Made by a program: the position numbers and the translations under genes | In this document: piece after piece, positions 55,367-63,978 of the stretch | Layout: every line of letters starts with the position of its first letter | How positions within the stretch are numbered: position 1 is the first letter of the stretch | Assembly: GCF_051603425.1 (NCBI RefSeq) | Contig: NZ_CP194411.1 | Coordinates: 372,001 to 436,000, forward strand | Origin: Selenomonas sputigena_A | GTDB lineage: Bacteria > Bacillota > Negativicutes > Selenomonadales > Selenomonadaceae | Direction: 5' to 3' | Length of the DNA stretch: 64,000 nucleotides | The notes under the pieces: model-generated | The model's input: only the letters and a program-made list of their open reading frames with translations | Databases searched by the model: none | What the model was told of the DNA's origin: nothing

Positions 55367-57478
55367 ATGTCAATCAGCAAAGATGTCTTTATGCAGAACA
55401 TGCAGCGGTTTGGCGGCGCGATGTATACGCCCGTCATCCTGTTCGCGTTCTTCGGTCTGACGGTGGCGGTGTCCATTGTCTGCAAGAACACGGGGCTTCT
55501 CGGCGCAATCGCCGCCGAAGGCACGCTATGGTACGATTTCTGGTACATCGTCGAGCAGGGCGCGTGGACGGTGTTCGCGCAGATGCCGATTCTCTTCGCC
55601 ATCGCCGTGCCCATCGGCTTCGCGAAGAAGGAGCCCGCGCGCTGCGCCATGGAATCCTTCGTCATCTACATGCTCTTCAACTACTTCATCTCGGCCATCC
55701 TCACGCTGCACGGCAGCGCATTCGGCGTTGATTACAGCCAGGCGGCGGGCGCCGGCACGGGACTTGCCATGATCGCGAACGTCAAGACGCTCGACATGGG
55801 CATGCTCGGCGCGATCTTCATCGCGTGCTGCACGGCGTATCTGCACAACCACTTCTACGACACGAACATCCCCGATTGGCTCGGCATTTTCAAAGGCCCT
55901 GCCTTCGTCGTCGCCGTCGGCTTCGCCGTCATGATCCCGATGGCTCTCATCTTCTGCTGCGTCTGGCCGATGGTACAGCACGCAATCGAGCAGTTCCAGT
56001 TCTTCCTCAAGACGAGCGGCATCGTCGGCGTCTGGGCGTACACGTTCTCGGAGAAGATCCTGCTGCCCGCCGGCCTCCATCACTTCATCTACCTGCCGTT
56101 CATGTTCGGCCCTGCCGTCGTCGACGGCGGCATCCAAGCCTACTGGCTCGGCCACATCAACGACTTCATGACGAACGCGCAGTCACTCCGCGACCTCTTC
56201 CCCGAGGGCGGCTTCGCGCTGCACGGCAGCGGCAAGGTCTTCGGCCTGCCGGGCGCAGCGCTCGCCATCTACGCCTGCGCCAAGCCTGAAAAGCGCAAGA
56301 AGACGGCAGCTCTCCTGATACCCGCGACGATCACGGCGATGCTCTGCGGCATCACGGAGCCTCTGGAATTCACCTTCCTTTTTGTCGCGCCTCTGCTTTA
56401 TCTGCTGCACGCCATTCTCTCGGCGACGCTTTCGGCAACGCTCTACGCCATCGGGCTTTCGGGCAACTTCGGCGGCGGTCTCATCGACTGCTTCGTGCAG
56501 AACTGGATTCCTCTTTTCTCCTACCACTATGCGACATACCTCACGCAGATCGGCGTCGGCCTGTGCTTCACCGCCATCTACTTCTTCGTCTTCCGCGCTG
56601 TCATCCGCTTCAAGGATTACAAGACGCCGGGCAGGACGGACGACGACGTCGAGGACAAGCTCTTCACGAAAGCCGACTACAAGGCGAAGCAGACCGGCGA
56701 TACCGCCGGCGATGAAGCCGCTCCCGGCATGAAGCTGGACGAGCGCGATGTGAAGGCGAGGGTCTTCCTCGAAGGGCTCGGCGGCGCAGCAAATATCAAG
56801 GATGTCACAAACTGCGCGACGCGCCTGCGCGTGACGGTGGAGAATCCCGACCTCGTACAGTCAGTCGCCGTATTCACCCGAGCGGGCGCACACGGCCTCG
56901 TACGAAACGGACATGCGTTCCAGGTCATCGTCGGCCTCTCCGTGCCGCAGGTGCGCGAGCGCTTCGAGGCGCTGCTTTCCGCCCCGGCCTCCGACAAGAC
57001 GGAAGTCGCCGTCGGCACGGAAAAATCCCTCTCCTTCGCGGCGGTTGCGGACGGCAAGGTCATCGACATGAGCGAAGTCAAGGACGAGATGTTCTCGCAG
57101 AAGATGATGGGCGACGGCGTCGCCGTCGAGCCGACGGGAAATCTCGTCGTCGCGCCCGCCGACGCCGAGGTCACGATGGTCATGGAGGATTCGCTGCACG
57201 CCGTCGGACTGCGTCTCGCGAACGGCGCGGAAATGCTCATCCACATCGGCGTCGACACGGTGAAACTCGGCGGCAAGGGCTTCGAGCTCCTTGTCAAAGC
57301 AGGCGACCATGTCGGCCAAGGCGCGCCGCTCGTGAAGTTTGACCGCGCCACGATCAAGGAAGCAGGCTATCAGGACACGGTCATCATGGCGGTGACGAAT
57401 TCGGGCGAATACCCGCTGATGAAGAAGCATACGGGCATGACGGCCGAAGCCGGCAAGACGGACGTCCTGACCTTCTGA
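55367..57478 (+). CDS. PTS alpha-glucoside transporter EIICBA
   Basis: 703 aa. EIIC (1-430, about ten membrane segments) with GVWAYTFSEKILLPAGLHHF and TITAMLCGITEPLEFTFLF; EIIB (about 460-540) with the phospho-Cys483 in DVTNCATRLRV; EIIA (about 555-700) with the phospho-His626 in MLIHIGVDTVKL. Single-chain C-B-A order is usual for the glucose/alpha-glucoside superfamily. Imports and phosphorylates an alpha-glucoside such as maltose, inferred from the GH13 gene behind it. AAGGAGG is 7 nt before the ATG; the longer frame from 55106 would run through repeat DNA. Confidence 0.93.
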   Translation: MSISKDVFMQNMQRFGGAMYTPVILFAFFGLTVAVSIVCKNTGLLGAIAAEGTLWYDFWYIVEQGAWTVFAQMPILFAIAVPIGFAKKEPARCAMESFVIYMLFNYFISAILTLHGSAFGVDYSQAAGAGTGLAMIANVKTLDMGMLGAIFIACCTAYLHNHFYDTNIPDWLGIFKGPAFVVAVGFAVMIPMALIFCCVWPMVQHAIEQFQFFLKTSGIVGVWAYTFSEKILLPAGLHHFIYLPFMFGPAVVDGGIQAYWLGHINDFMTNAQSLRDLFPEGGFALHGSGKVFGLPGAALAIYACAKPEKRKKTAALLIPATITAMLCGITEPLEFTFLFVAPLLYLLHAILSATLSATLYAIGLSGNFGGGLIDCFVQNWIPLFSYHYATYLTQIGVGLCFTAIYFFVFRAVIRFKDYKTPGRTDDDVEDKLFTKADYKAKQTGDTAGDEAAPGMKLDERDVKARVFLEGLGGAANIKDVTNCATRLRVTVENPDLVQSVAVFTRAGAHGLVRNGHAFQVIVGLSVPQVRERFEALLSAPASDKTEVAVGTEKSLSFAAVADGKVIDMSEVKDEMFSQKMMGDGVAVEPTGNLVVAPADAEVTMVMEDSLHAVGLRLANGAEMLIHIGVDTVKLGGKGFELLVKAGDHVGQGAPLVKFDRATIKEAGYQDTVIMAVTNSGEYPLMKKHTGMTAEAGKTDVLTF

Positions 57479-57494
57479 CGCACGGCAAATCTCG

Positions 57495-57523
57495 CAGCCC
57501 CCTGCCCGCACGGCAGGGGGCTG
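57495..57523 (+). other. Intercistronic hairpin between PTS and glucosidase genes
   Basis: 12-bp perfect stem cagccccctgcc with a 5-nt loop and no T-run; likely mRNA processing or stability rather than termination. Confidence 0.6.
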
Positions 57524-57541
57524 AATGGAAAGGAAAAACGC

Positions 57542-59203
57542 ATGAAAGCAACGCATTGGTGGCAGAACACCGCCGTCTACCAGATTTATCCGAAGAGCTT
57601 CAACGACACGCGCGGCAAGGGCACGGGTGATATTCGCGGCATCACGGAAAAGCTCGACTATCTGAAGTCGCTCGGCGCAGGCGCGCTCTGGCTCACGCCC
57701 GTCTATCCGTCGCCCATGGTCGACAACGGCTACGACATCAGCGACTACTGCGATATCGACCCGTCCTTCGGCACGCTCGCCGATATGGAGGAGCTGATCG
57801 CCGAGGCCAAAAAGCGCGACATGCGCATCGTCATGGATCTCGTCTACAACCACACCTCTGATCAACACCCGTGGTTCTTGGAGTCGAAGAAGAGCCGCAC
57901 GAACGCGAAGAGCGACTGGTACATCTGGCGCGACGCGAAGGAGGACGGCAGCGCGCCTACGAACTGGCGCGGCATCTTCGGCGGCTCCGCCTGGACGTAC
58001 AGCGAGGAGCGCGGCCAATACTATCTGCACACCTTCGCCGAGGCGCAGCCCGACCTCAACTGGGAAACCCCCGAGGTCAGAGAAGCGCTCTTCGCCGCCG
58101 CAAACTTCTGGCTCGCAAAGGGCGTCGGCGGCTTCCGCATCGACGCCATCACTTACATCAAAAAGCCCGCCGTCTTCACAGACGGCGAGCCGGACGCGGC
58201 GGACGGCATGACGAGCGTCCACGATATGACGGCGAACACGCCGGGCATCCTCGACTTCCTGCACGAGTTCCGCGCACGCGTCTTCGACGGGCACGACATC
58301 TTCACCGTCGGCGAAGCGAACGGCGTCACGCCCGAGGAACTGCCTCTGTGGGTCGGCGAAAACGGCGTCTTCTCCATGCTCTTCGAGTTCAGCCACGTCC
58401 TCGTGCCCTACGAGGGCGGCGAATGCTGGCACAAAGCGCAGCCGTGGCCTCTAACGAAGCTCAAGCGCGCGCTCACGGCGAGCCAGCACGCCACCGCCAA
58501 GGAAGGATGGTTTCCCATCTACTTCGAGAACCACGACCGCGCACGCTCCGTCGATTACTTCTTCCCGAAGGGTGCGGACAAGAAGCTCGCGGCAAAGGCG
58601 CTCGCCGCCGTCCTCTTCACGCTGCGCGGCACGCCCTTCATCTACGAGGGCGAAGAACTCGGCATGACGAACGTGGCTTGGGATTCCATTGACGCCTACG
58701 ACGACATTTCATCGCACGGCCAGTACGCGCTCGCTTTGGAAGATGGTTTCTCCAAGGAGGAAGCGCTGGGCTTTGTCCACTTCAACAGCCGCGACAACGC
58801 ACGCACGCCGATGCAGTGGACGGCAGAAAAACATGCGGGCTTCACGAGCGGCACGCCGTGGCTTCCCGTCAACGAGAACTATCGCACGCTCAACGCCGCT
58901 GCCGAGGAAGAGGCGGCGGACTCCGTGCTGCACTTCTACCGCCATCTCGCCAAGCTGCGCGAGACAATTCCAACGCTTTTGGATGGCGTATATGAAGAGC
59001 TTCTTGCGGAAAACGAGCAAATCTATGCGTTCTCGCGCACACTGGAAAAGACGCGCATCAAGACGGCAGTCAACTTCAGCACGGAAGACGCGGCGCTTCC
59101 TGCAGGCTTCCTCCGCGGCACGCGCCTTGCCGGAAGCTATGCGGACGCACCGACGACTTCGCTTCGCCCATTGGAAGCTGTGATTTACGAGGAGGAAATA
59201 TGA
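57542..59203 (+). CDS. Alpha-glucosidase of family GH13 (oligo-1,6-glucosidase/phospho-glucosidase type)
   Basis: 553 aa, cytosolic. Conserved region I DLVYNHTSDQHPWF; nucleophile Asp201 in GGFRIDAIT; acid/base Glu258 in FTVGEANGV; His331-Asp332 in YFENHDRARS. The start WWQNTAVYQIYPKSFND is standard for the MalL/TreC group. Exact substrate cannot be read; the operon suggests cleavage of a PTS-imported alpha-glucoside (phosphate). AAAGGAAAAACGC precedes the ATG; overlaps the HAD gene start. Confidence 0.93.
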   Translation: MKATHWWQNTAVYQIYPKSFNDTRGKGTGDIRGITEKLDYLKSLGAGALWLTPVYPSPMVDNGYDISDYCDIDPSFGTLADMEELIAEAKKRDMRIVMDLVYNHTSDQHPWFLESKKSRTNAKSDWYIWRDAKEDGSAPTNWRGIFGGSAWTYSEERGQYYLHTFAEAQPDLNWETPEVREALFAAANFWLAKGVGGFRIDAITYIKKPAVFTDGEPDAADGMTSVHDMTANTPGILDFLHEFRARVFDGHDIFTVGEANGVTPEELPLWVGENGVFSMLFEFSHVLVPYEGGECWHKAQPWPLTKLKRALTASQHATAKEGWFPIYFENHDRARSVDYFFPKGADKKLAAKALAAVLFTLRGTPFIYEGEELGMTNVAWDSIDAYDDISSHGQYALALEDGFSKEEALGFVHFNSRDNARTPMQWTAEKHAGFTSGTPWLPVNENYRTLNAAAEEEAADSVLHFYRHLAKLRETIPTLLDGVYEELLAENEQIYAFSRTLEKTRIKTAVNFSTEDAALPAGFLRGTRLAGSYADAPTTSLRPLEAVIYEEEI

Positions 59204-59976
59204 TGAAGGTAGCTGCGAGCGATTACGACGGGACGCTCTTTCGGAAGGGAAAAATCGACGAAGAAACACTGCAAGGCGTCCGGAAGTGGCGTGCGGCCGG
59301 CAACAAGTTCGGCGTCATCTCGGGGCGCGACTACGGCATGCTCGTGCCGCAGCTCCGCGCTTTCGGACTGGAATTCGACTACACGGTCTGCAACAACGGC
59401 GGCATCATCCGCGACGCAGAAGAGACGGTGCGCTTCCAAGCCGAGATCGACCCCGCCGCCCTCGTCGCCATCGCCGAGGAACCATTGGCGCAGAAGTCCT
59501 TCCACTTCGCCTTTTCCGCGGCAGATGTCACATACCTCTGCCACCATTCGGAAGGCTCATGGATCGAGCGCGAGGCAAAGGAATGGGACTTCCCCATCAT
59601 CTACATTGAGGAATCTGAGATCGGCACGCTCACGAAGATCCAGCAGTTCTCCATGGGCTTCCCGCTGCCCGCCGAATCCGACGCCTGCGCTGCGGTACTC
59701 AACGCAAGGCTTGGCGCGAAGATCCACGCCTACCCCAACGCCTGCAGCCTTGACATCACGCCCACAGGCATCGGCAAGGATCAAGGCATACGCACGCTGC
59801 TGTCCACCATGGGCTGGGACGGCGCAGAAGTTTTTGCCATCGGCGATGAGACGAACGATTTGCCGATGCTCAAAGCCTTCGACGGTTATACGCTGACGAC
59901 AGCACGAGAAGAAATCCAAAAGCAGGCAAAAGAGGCTTTCCCAAGCGTCGGCGCGATGCTGCTGACCTGTCTGTAA
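59203..59976 (+). CDS. HAD-IIB (Cof-type) sugar-phosphate phosphatase
   Basis: 257 aa. Nucleophile and acid Asp7/Asp9 in ASDYDGTLF, second motif VISGRD, Lys in GKDQGIRTLL, and acidic motif IV GDETNDLPML. Probably acts on a hexose phosphate of the alpha-glucoside pathway. GGAGG spacing favours ATG 59203; ATG 59200 is possible. The stop abuts family-2 repeat DNA. Confidence 0.87.
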   Translation: MKVAASDYDGTLFRKGKIDEETLQGVRKWRAAGNKFGVISGRDYGMLVPQLRAFGLEFDYTVCNNGGIIRDAEETVRFQAEIDPAALVAIAEEPLAQKSFHFAFSAADVTYLCHHSEGSWIEREAKEWDFPIIYIEESEIGTLTKIQQFSMGFPLPAESDACAAVLNARLGAKIHAYPNACSLDITPTGIGKDQGIRTLLSTMGWDGAEVFAIGDETNDLPMLKAFDGYTLTTAREEIQKQAKEAFPSVGAMLLTCL

Positions 59977-60114
59977 GGCAAGCCCGAAGGGCGCAGCCGC
60001 ACAGGAAACAGGTCGCATGTGAAAACGTCCCAAGAACGCGAGCCAAAGGCGAAGCGCGATTGGCTGACGTTGACCACTCAGGGGTTCGCTCAGCGGCGAA
60101 ACCCTCATTATTAA
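59974..60114 (+). repeat. Mini-ORF/hairpin element, family 2, between HAD and hexokinase genes
   Basis: 59974-59998 resembles a family-1 core piece (ggcaagcccgaagggcgcag). From GTG 60019, 31 codons read VKTSQEREPKAKRDWLTLT, then QRRNPHY and TAA (60112-60114). The second half folds as gggttcgc / gcgaaaccc. The hexokinase AGGAGG begins right after the stop, so the mini-ORF is placed as an operon member. Confidence 0.75.
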
Positions 60115-60127
60115 AGGAGGAGCAGCC

Positions 60128-61420
60128 ATGACCATGACCATGGACAAGAAGAAATACGACGAGGTGCTCGCCGCCTTCAGCATCAGCGACGAGGAACTGC
60201 AGAAAGTCTCTACCGACTTCGAGTCGGAGATGCAGGCGGGGCTCAATGGCGAAGCTTCCACGCTGCGCATGCTGCGCTCCTACGTCGCCCTGCCGACGGG
60301 GAAGGAAATCGGCGATTTCCTTGCGCTCGACTTCGGCGGCACGAACGTACGCGCCCTGCACATCCTCCTGCACGGAGGCGGCAGGTACCAGGTCATCAAG
60401 AAGGCGGCGAAGCCCCTGACCGCGCCGGGTGTCTACGACTATGTGGCAGAAAGCGCCACTGCCGAGGAGATGTTCGACTTCCTCGCCGAACTCATCGACG
60501 AGGCCATCGAGAGCAATCGCTCGACGACGTACCTGCTCGGCCACACCTTCTCCTTCCCGTCAGTGCAGACCAACCTCTACAATGCCAAGCTCATCACTTG
60601 GACGAAGGAGTTCGCGACGCAGGGCGTCGAAGGCAAGGTCGTCAACGACCTGCTGAAGGAAGCCCTCGCACGGCGCGGTGCACGAAACGTCATCCCCGTC
60701 GCCGTCATCAACGACACTGTCGCCACGCTCCTCGCCGCCGCCTACAAGAAACCAAACGCCTACATCGGCTCGATTTACGCCACGGGACAGAACACCTGCT
60801 ACTTCGAGGAGTTCGCAGACGGCTCCGAGACGCCCACCGTCATCAACATGGAGTCGGGGGGCTTCGGCAAGCTGCGCCCGACGAAGTATGACATGCGCAT
60901 CGACGAAATCTCCGAAAAGCCAGGCGCACAGCACCTGGAAAAGATGGTGTCGGGACGCTACCTCGGCGAGATTTACGGGCACGCGCTCGCCGACCTCCTC
61001 GGCAGGGACGATCCGTTCTCCTTCACGAGCATCGACCTTTCCACGATCGTCGCCGATGCCTACCTCGACCGCCACGAAGCTGCCGCCATCCTCGAAGAAA
61101 AGACAGGAGAGAAGTTCAACGCGCTTGAGCTGAACCTGCTGCAGGATCTCGCGGGCGTCATCATCGCCCGCTCCGCCCGCCTCGTCGCCGCGACCTTCGC
61201 AGGCATCGTGCGCCACTGCGCACATGGTGGGGCGATCAAGGAGCAGCACATCGCCATCGACGGTTCCGTCTACGAGAAGATGCCCCTCGTCGCCGAAAAC
61301 CTCAAGAAAGCACTCGTGGATCTCCTCGGCAACGAGGCCGAAAAGATCCACATTATCCTTGAAAATACCGGCTCCGCCCTCGGCGCCGCCCTCGCTGCCG
61401 CCATGACGGTGGAAGGGTAA
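60128..61420 (+). CDS. Hexokinase of the eukaryotic type
   Basis: 430 aa. Phosphorylates glucose with ATP. Phosphate-1 motif LALDFGGTNVRAL (Asp68), sugar-binding GHTFSFPS (138-145), INDTVAT with catalytic Asp (196), GSIYATGQN and a late adenosine loop ENTGSALGAAL. This is the hexokinase_1/2 fold usual in eukaryotes and uncommon in bacteria, instead of ROK or Glk. AGGAGG is 7 nt before the first of three ATGs. Last gene of the alpha-glucoside operon, where it would use the glucose released by the glucosidase. Confidence 0.93.
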   Translation: MTMTMDKKKYDEVLAAFSISDEELQKVSTDFESEMQAGLNGEASTLRMLRSYVALPTGKEIGDFLALDFGGTNVRALHILLHGGGRYQVIKKAAKPLTAPGVYDYVAESATAEEMFDFLAELIDEAIESNRSTTYLLGHTFSFPSVQTNLYNAKLITWTKEFATQGVEGKVVNDLLKEALARRGARNVIPVAVINDTVATLLAAAYKKPNAYIGSIYATGQNTCYFEEFADGSETPTVINMESGGFGKLRPTKYDMRIDEISEKPGAQHLEKMVSGRYLGEIYGHALADLLGRDDPFSFTSIDLSTIVADAYLDRHEAAAILEEKTGEKFNALELNLLQDLAGVIIARSARLVAATFAGIVRHCAHGGAIKEQHIAIDGSVYEKMPLVAENLKKALVDLLGNEAEKIHIILENTGSALGAALAAAMTVEG

Positions 61421-61520
61421 CGGAGGAAAGACTCAACACCATGCAAAGAAAGCCGGCTCAAATCTTCGTTAGCATTTACAATTTTGAATAAAACCCTCGT
61501 TTCCCGCGCACTGTAAGACA

Positions 61521-61565
61521 AAAAGACAGTCGTTCGGAAATCCCGTTCGACTGCCTTTTCCTTAT
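61521..61565 (+). terminator. Terminator of the alpha-glucoside operon
   Basis: cagtcg / cgactg stem with inner cgg/ccg pairs, followed by ccttttccttatttt. Confidence 0.75.
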
Positions 61566-61646
61566 TTTGCTTCGTCTAAGCCGCGTTTCTTAAAACTCGT
61601 ACTGCGTCCACATGCCGATAACCTTAACGCTCGTTTCTTCCTCACA

Positions 61647-61690
61647 AAAACGGACGGATATGCGCTCCACTGCGTATGCCCGTCCGTTTT
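61647..61690 (-). terminator. Terminator of the Rpn gene (bidirectional)
   Basis: aaaacggacgg ... ccgtccgtttt with an inner atgcg/cgtat pairing; TTTTTGTG on the minus-strand exit, ccttattt on the plus. Confidence 0.75.
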
Positions 61691-61753
61691 CCTTATTTCG
61701 TAAAGAATTGACCAAAGATCAGCCGACAAAACAGCCTCCTGCACACATACGTC

Positions 61754-62641
61754 TTACTGCATCACCGCCTGCAGCTGCAGCAAATATTCCATCGTGCAGC
61801 CCGTCCGCTTGGAGATTTCCGGCAGCGGCACATTCGCGCGCAGAAGAGGGAAAATCTGCAGCATCATCTGCTGCGTTTCCGCCTTCCCTTCAAGTCTGCC
61901 TTCAAGTCTGCCTTCAAGTTTTCCTTCAAGTTTTCCTTCAAGTTTTCCTTCAAGTTTTCCCTCACGAAATCCTTCTTTGCGTTCTTCCATCATTTTCATA
62001 GCGAAAGTCATATAACTCACCCTCTCCTGTTCTTCACTCTTAACTTTTTGTATCTCCTGCTCAATCTCCTGAACCAAGCTATTGTCCGAAACCACCCCAT
62101 CGACATATTGCAGGAATGCTATGATCTCGGAATCCACATCGCCGATCACGCCTTTCGTGTTGAGGAAAATTTTTGTCGCGCCATCCTTCAGCCTTAAATC
62201 TTTGTTTTCCAAGCAAAGATTCTCAAACGTATAGATATAGCGACCTTCATCAAAAGGATCAAACGGACAGATGAAGATGATGATCGTCTTGTTCAAATCA
62301 TCGTAATCGGCTCCCGCTGCAAGAAGATCCGCATCCATCATCGACTGGTAATAACGCGTCCGTTTAAAGAGTGCGTCTCCTTCCAATCGCCGCACCTGCA
62401 TCTCGATATTATATACCGTCTCTTTCTCATCACGCACATAAACATCCAAGCGGATGCCCTTGCTGCTGTACTGCGTCTTCATGGATTTTTCAGTCTCAAG
62501 ATAGCGAATCTTTCTAATTTTCATACGAAGTGTGCGCTCTAGTAATTTTTTGCAAATGCGCTTGCGGCGCATGATAAGTTTGAACATATAATCATCGCGA
62601 ATCGTCAGTTCTTCCCACGGCTTGATGGCATATCTTTCCAT
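61754..62641 (-). CDS. Rpn-family PD-(D/E)XK nuclease/transposase-like protein with EGKL repeats
   Basis: 295 aa. The N-terminus (DDYMFKLIMRRKRICKKLLE) and core (KGIRLDVYVRDEKETVYNIEMQV) show the D-(x)-E-x-Q layout of PDDEXK_2 proteins. FREGKLEGKLEGKLEG, seven near-identical tetrapeptides (12-bp DNA units, about 61890-61975), lies before a helical end. Such repeats can expand or shrink. Probably a selfish or DNA-repair-linked nuclease; role unproven. Confidence 0.8.
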   Translation of the reverse strand: MERYAIKPWEELTIRDDYMFKLIMRRKRICKKLLERTLRMKIRKIRYLETEKSMKTQYSSKGIRLDVYVRDEKETVYNIEMQVRRLEGDALFKRTRYYQSMMDADLLAAGADYDDLNKTIIIFICPFDPFDEGRYIYTFENLCLENKDLRLKDGATKIFLNTKGVIGDVDSEIIAFLQYVDGVVSDNSLVQEIEQEIQKVKSEEQERVSYMTFAMKMMEERKEGFREGKLEGKLEGKLEGKLEGRLEGRLEGKAETQQMMLQIFPLLRANVPLPEISKRTGCTMEYLLQLQAVMQ

Positions 62642-62681
62642 CCCTTCACCTCCCGATCTGACTTCTTTTCTTTATTGTATC

Positions 62682-62705
62682 ATGAACGCCCGCGAGGTCA
62701 AGTGT
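62682..62705 (+). repeat. Possible remnant of a family 1 repeat
   Basis: catgaacgcccgcgaggtca resembles the first 20 bp of the core (4 differences at most) just upstream of the Rpn start; too short to be sure. Confidence 0.35.
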
Positions 62706-62808
62706 GCCGAACGCTGAATATATTCTCTTCATTTCAATTATTCAAAAACAATGCTAGGATAGAAGCCGTAAGCATTATCCGAAAACCAAAAGACCGAAGG
62801 AAAACAAC

Positions 62809-63497
62809 ATGACGGAACCGGAAAAACTCGATGCCGGACTCACCTACGACTTTTGGAATGAAGGCGTGAACGGGCGCAAGCTTCGCGCCATCGCTCTATG
62901 CGCAAAGCTGAACGTCATCCCGATGACGGACGAGGCGGCGCGTGCGCCAGTGATTCGCGAACTCTTCGCGGAAGCGGGCGAAAACACCTCCGTTCTGACG
63001 GGATTCAACTGCGATTACGGTCTGCACATCCGCGTCGGCAAGCAATTCCTGGCGAACTACAATGTGACCTCCTCGACATCATGCCCGTCACCATCGGCGA
63101 CTATGTGATGATCAGCCCGAACACATTGATCTCCACGGTCAACCACCTGATATCACAGCGAGACCGGCGCGCGCACCTCGATATCGGCAAGTCCGTCGCC
63201 ATCGGCAGCGACATCTGGATCGGCGGCAACGTCACAATCCTTCCCGGCGTCACGATTGGCAATAACGTCATCATCGCTGCCGGCGCCGTCGTGACGAAGG
63301 ACATCCCCGACAACTGCCTCGCCGGCAGCGTGTCGGCAAGGAAAATCCGCGCTATTGAAATGCTATCTAAAAGCAAAATACCCCGCAGGGTCAAACGACC
63401 TTGTGGGGCATTTCCATCATCTCAGTTTCCAAACAATTCGCTATGTGTTCCCGTCCTTGCCAATGTTAACACAAGCACATCATTTTCAATTCGATAG
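62809..63497 (+). pseudogene. Maltose/galactoside O-acetyltransferase gene with a -1 frameshift
   Basis: The N-terminal part (62809 onward, LDAGLTYDFWNEGVNGRKLR, GFNCDYGLHIRVGKQFLANY) matches Maa/LacA enzymes until about 63070. The rest continues in another frame: DIMPVTIGDYVMISPNT, SDIWIGGNVTILPGVTIGNN and AAGAVVTKDIP are the left-handed beta-helix hexapeptides. One base seems missing after AATGTGACC. The second part has no stop where the family ends (about 63365) and runs through a terminator hairpin to 63497, so the end is also degraded. Confidence 0.82.
63376..63413. terminator. Bidirectional hairpin between acetyltransferase remnant and YafQ gene
   Basis: aaataccccgcagggtc / gaccttgtggggcattt with two mismatches, loop aaac; placed between convergent genes. 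Confidence 0.6.
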
Positions 63498-63706
63498 ATG
63501 AGCAGCCACTCCCGCTGAATGTGACACTCGCGATAGCCGCGCCAGCGTCCAAGCAACGCATGATCTTTATTTTTGCTCGGCAGAGATTTCCTGCGTGCCA
63601 ATGCACGGATGATTTCATCAAGCAACTTAATATCAAGCCGCCGCTTCATCGCCAGCTTATAATCTTTCTTGAACTGACTTGTCCAAACAATCTCCAGCGC
63701 TTTCAT
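63422..63706 (-). CDS. yafQ: YafQ/RelE-family mRNA interferase toxin
   Basis: 94 aa. The start LEIVWTSQFKKDYKLAMKR, the middle HALLGRWRGYRECHI and the end WLLIYRIENDVLVLTLARTGTHSELF match YafQ, including the catalytic His in HSELF. Start overlaps the antitoxin stop (ATGA). Ribosome-dependent mRNA cleavage is the family role. Confidence 0.88.
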   Translation of the reverse strand: MKALEIVWTSQFKKDYKLAMKRRLDIKLLDEIIRALARRKSLPSKNKDHALLGRWRGYRECHIQREWLLIYRIENDVLVLTLARTGTHSELFGN

Positions 63707-63978
63707 GCCTTCAGTGCCTGCAGGGCTTCTTCCAGATCTGAATAGCGCTTGGCAAAAGGATCGCTCAATATATGTTCGGCTTCCATCAAGGCTGCAACAG
63801 TCTCCCGATTGGGTCGATCTACACGAACATCGAACGGGAACCCCCCCACACGGAGGGACTGCCGCAGGAACACGTTGATTGCCGTTGTCAGGTCGATGCC
63901 GAGTTCACCATACAGAGCCTCACTCCGCTCCTTCACATCACGATCCACGCAGACATTCACATCCATGACAGCAGACAT
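63703..63978 (-). CDS. dinJ: DinJ/RelB-family antitoxin
   Basis: 91 aa. Ribbon-helix-helix N-terminus (MSAVMDVNVCVDRDVKERSE) and ALYGELGIDLTTAINVFLRQ, then FPFDV, typical DinJ. GAAGGAGG fits the ATG at 63978; the frame opens further upstream at 63999. Binds YafQ and autoregulates. Confidence 0.9.
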   Translation of the reverse strand: MSAVMDVNVCVDRDVKERSEALYGELGIDLTTAINVFLRQSLRVGGFPFDVRVDRPNRETVAALMEAEHILSDPFAKRYSDLEEALQALKA

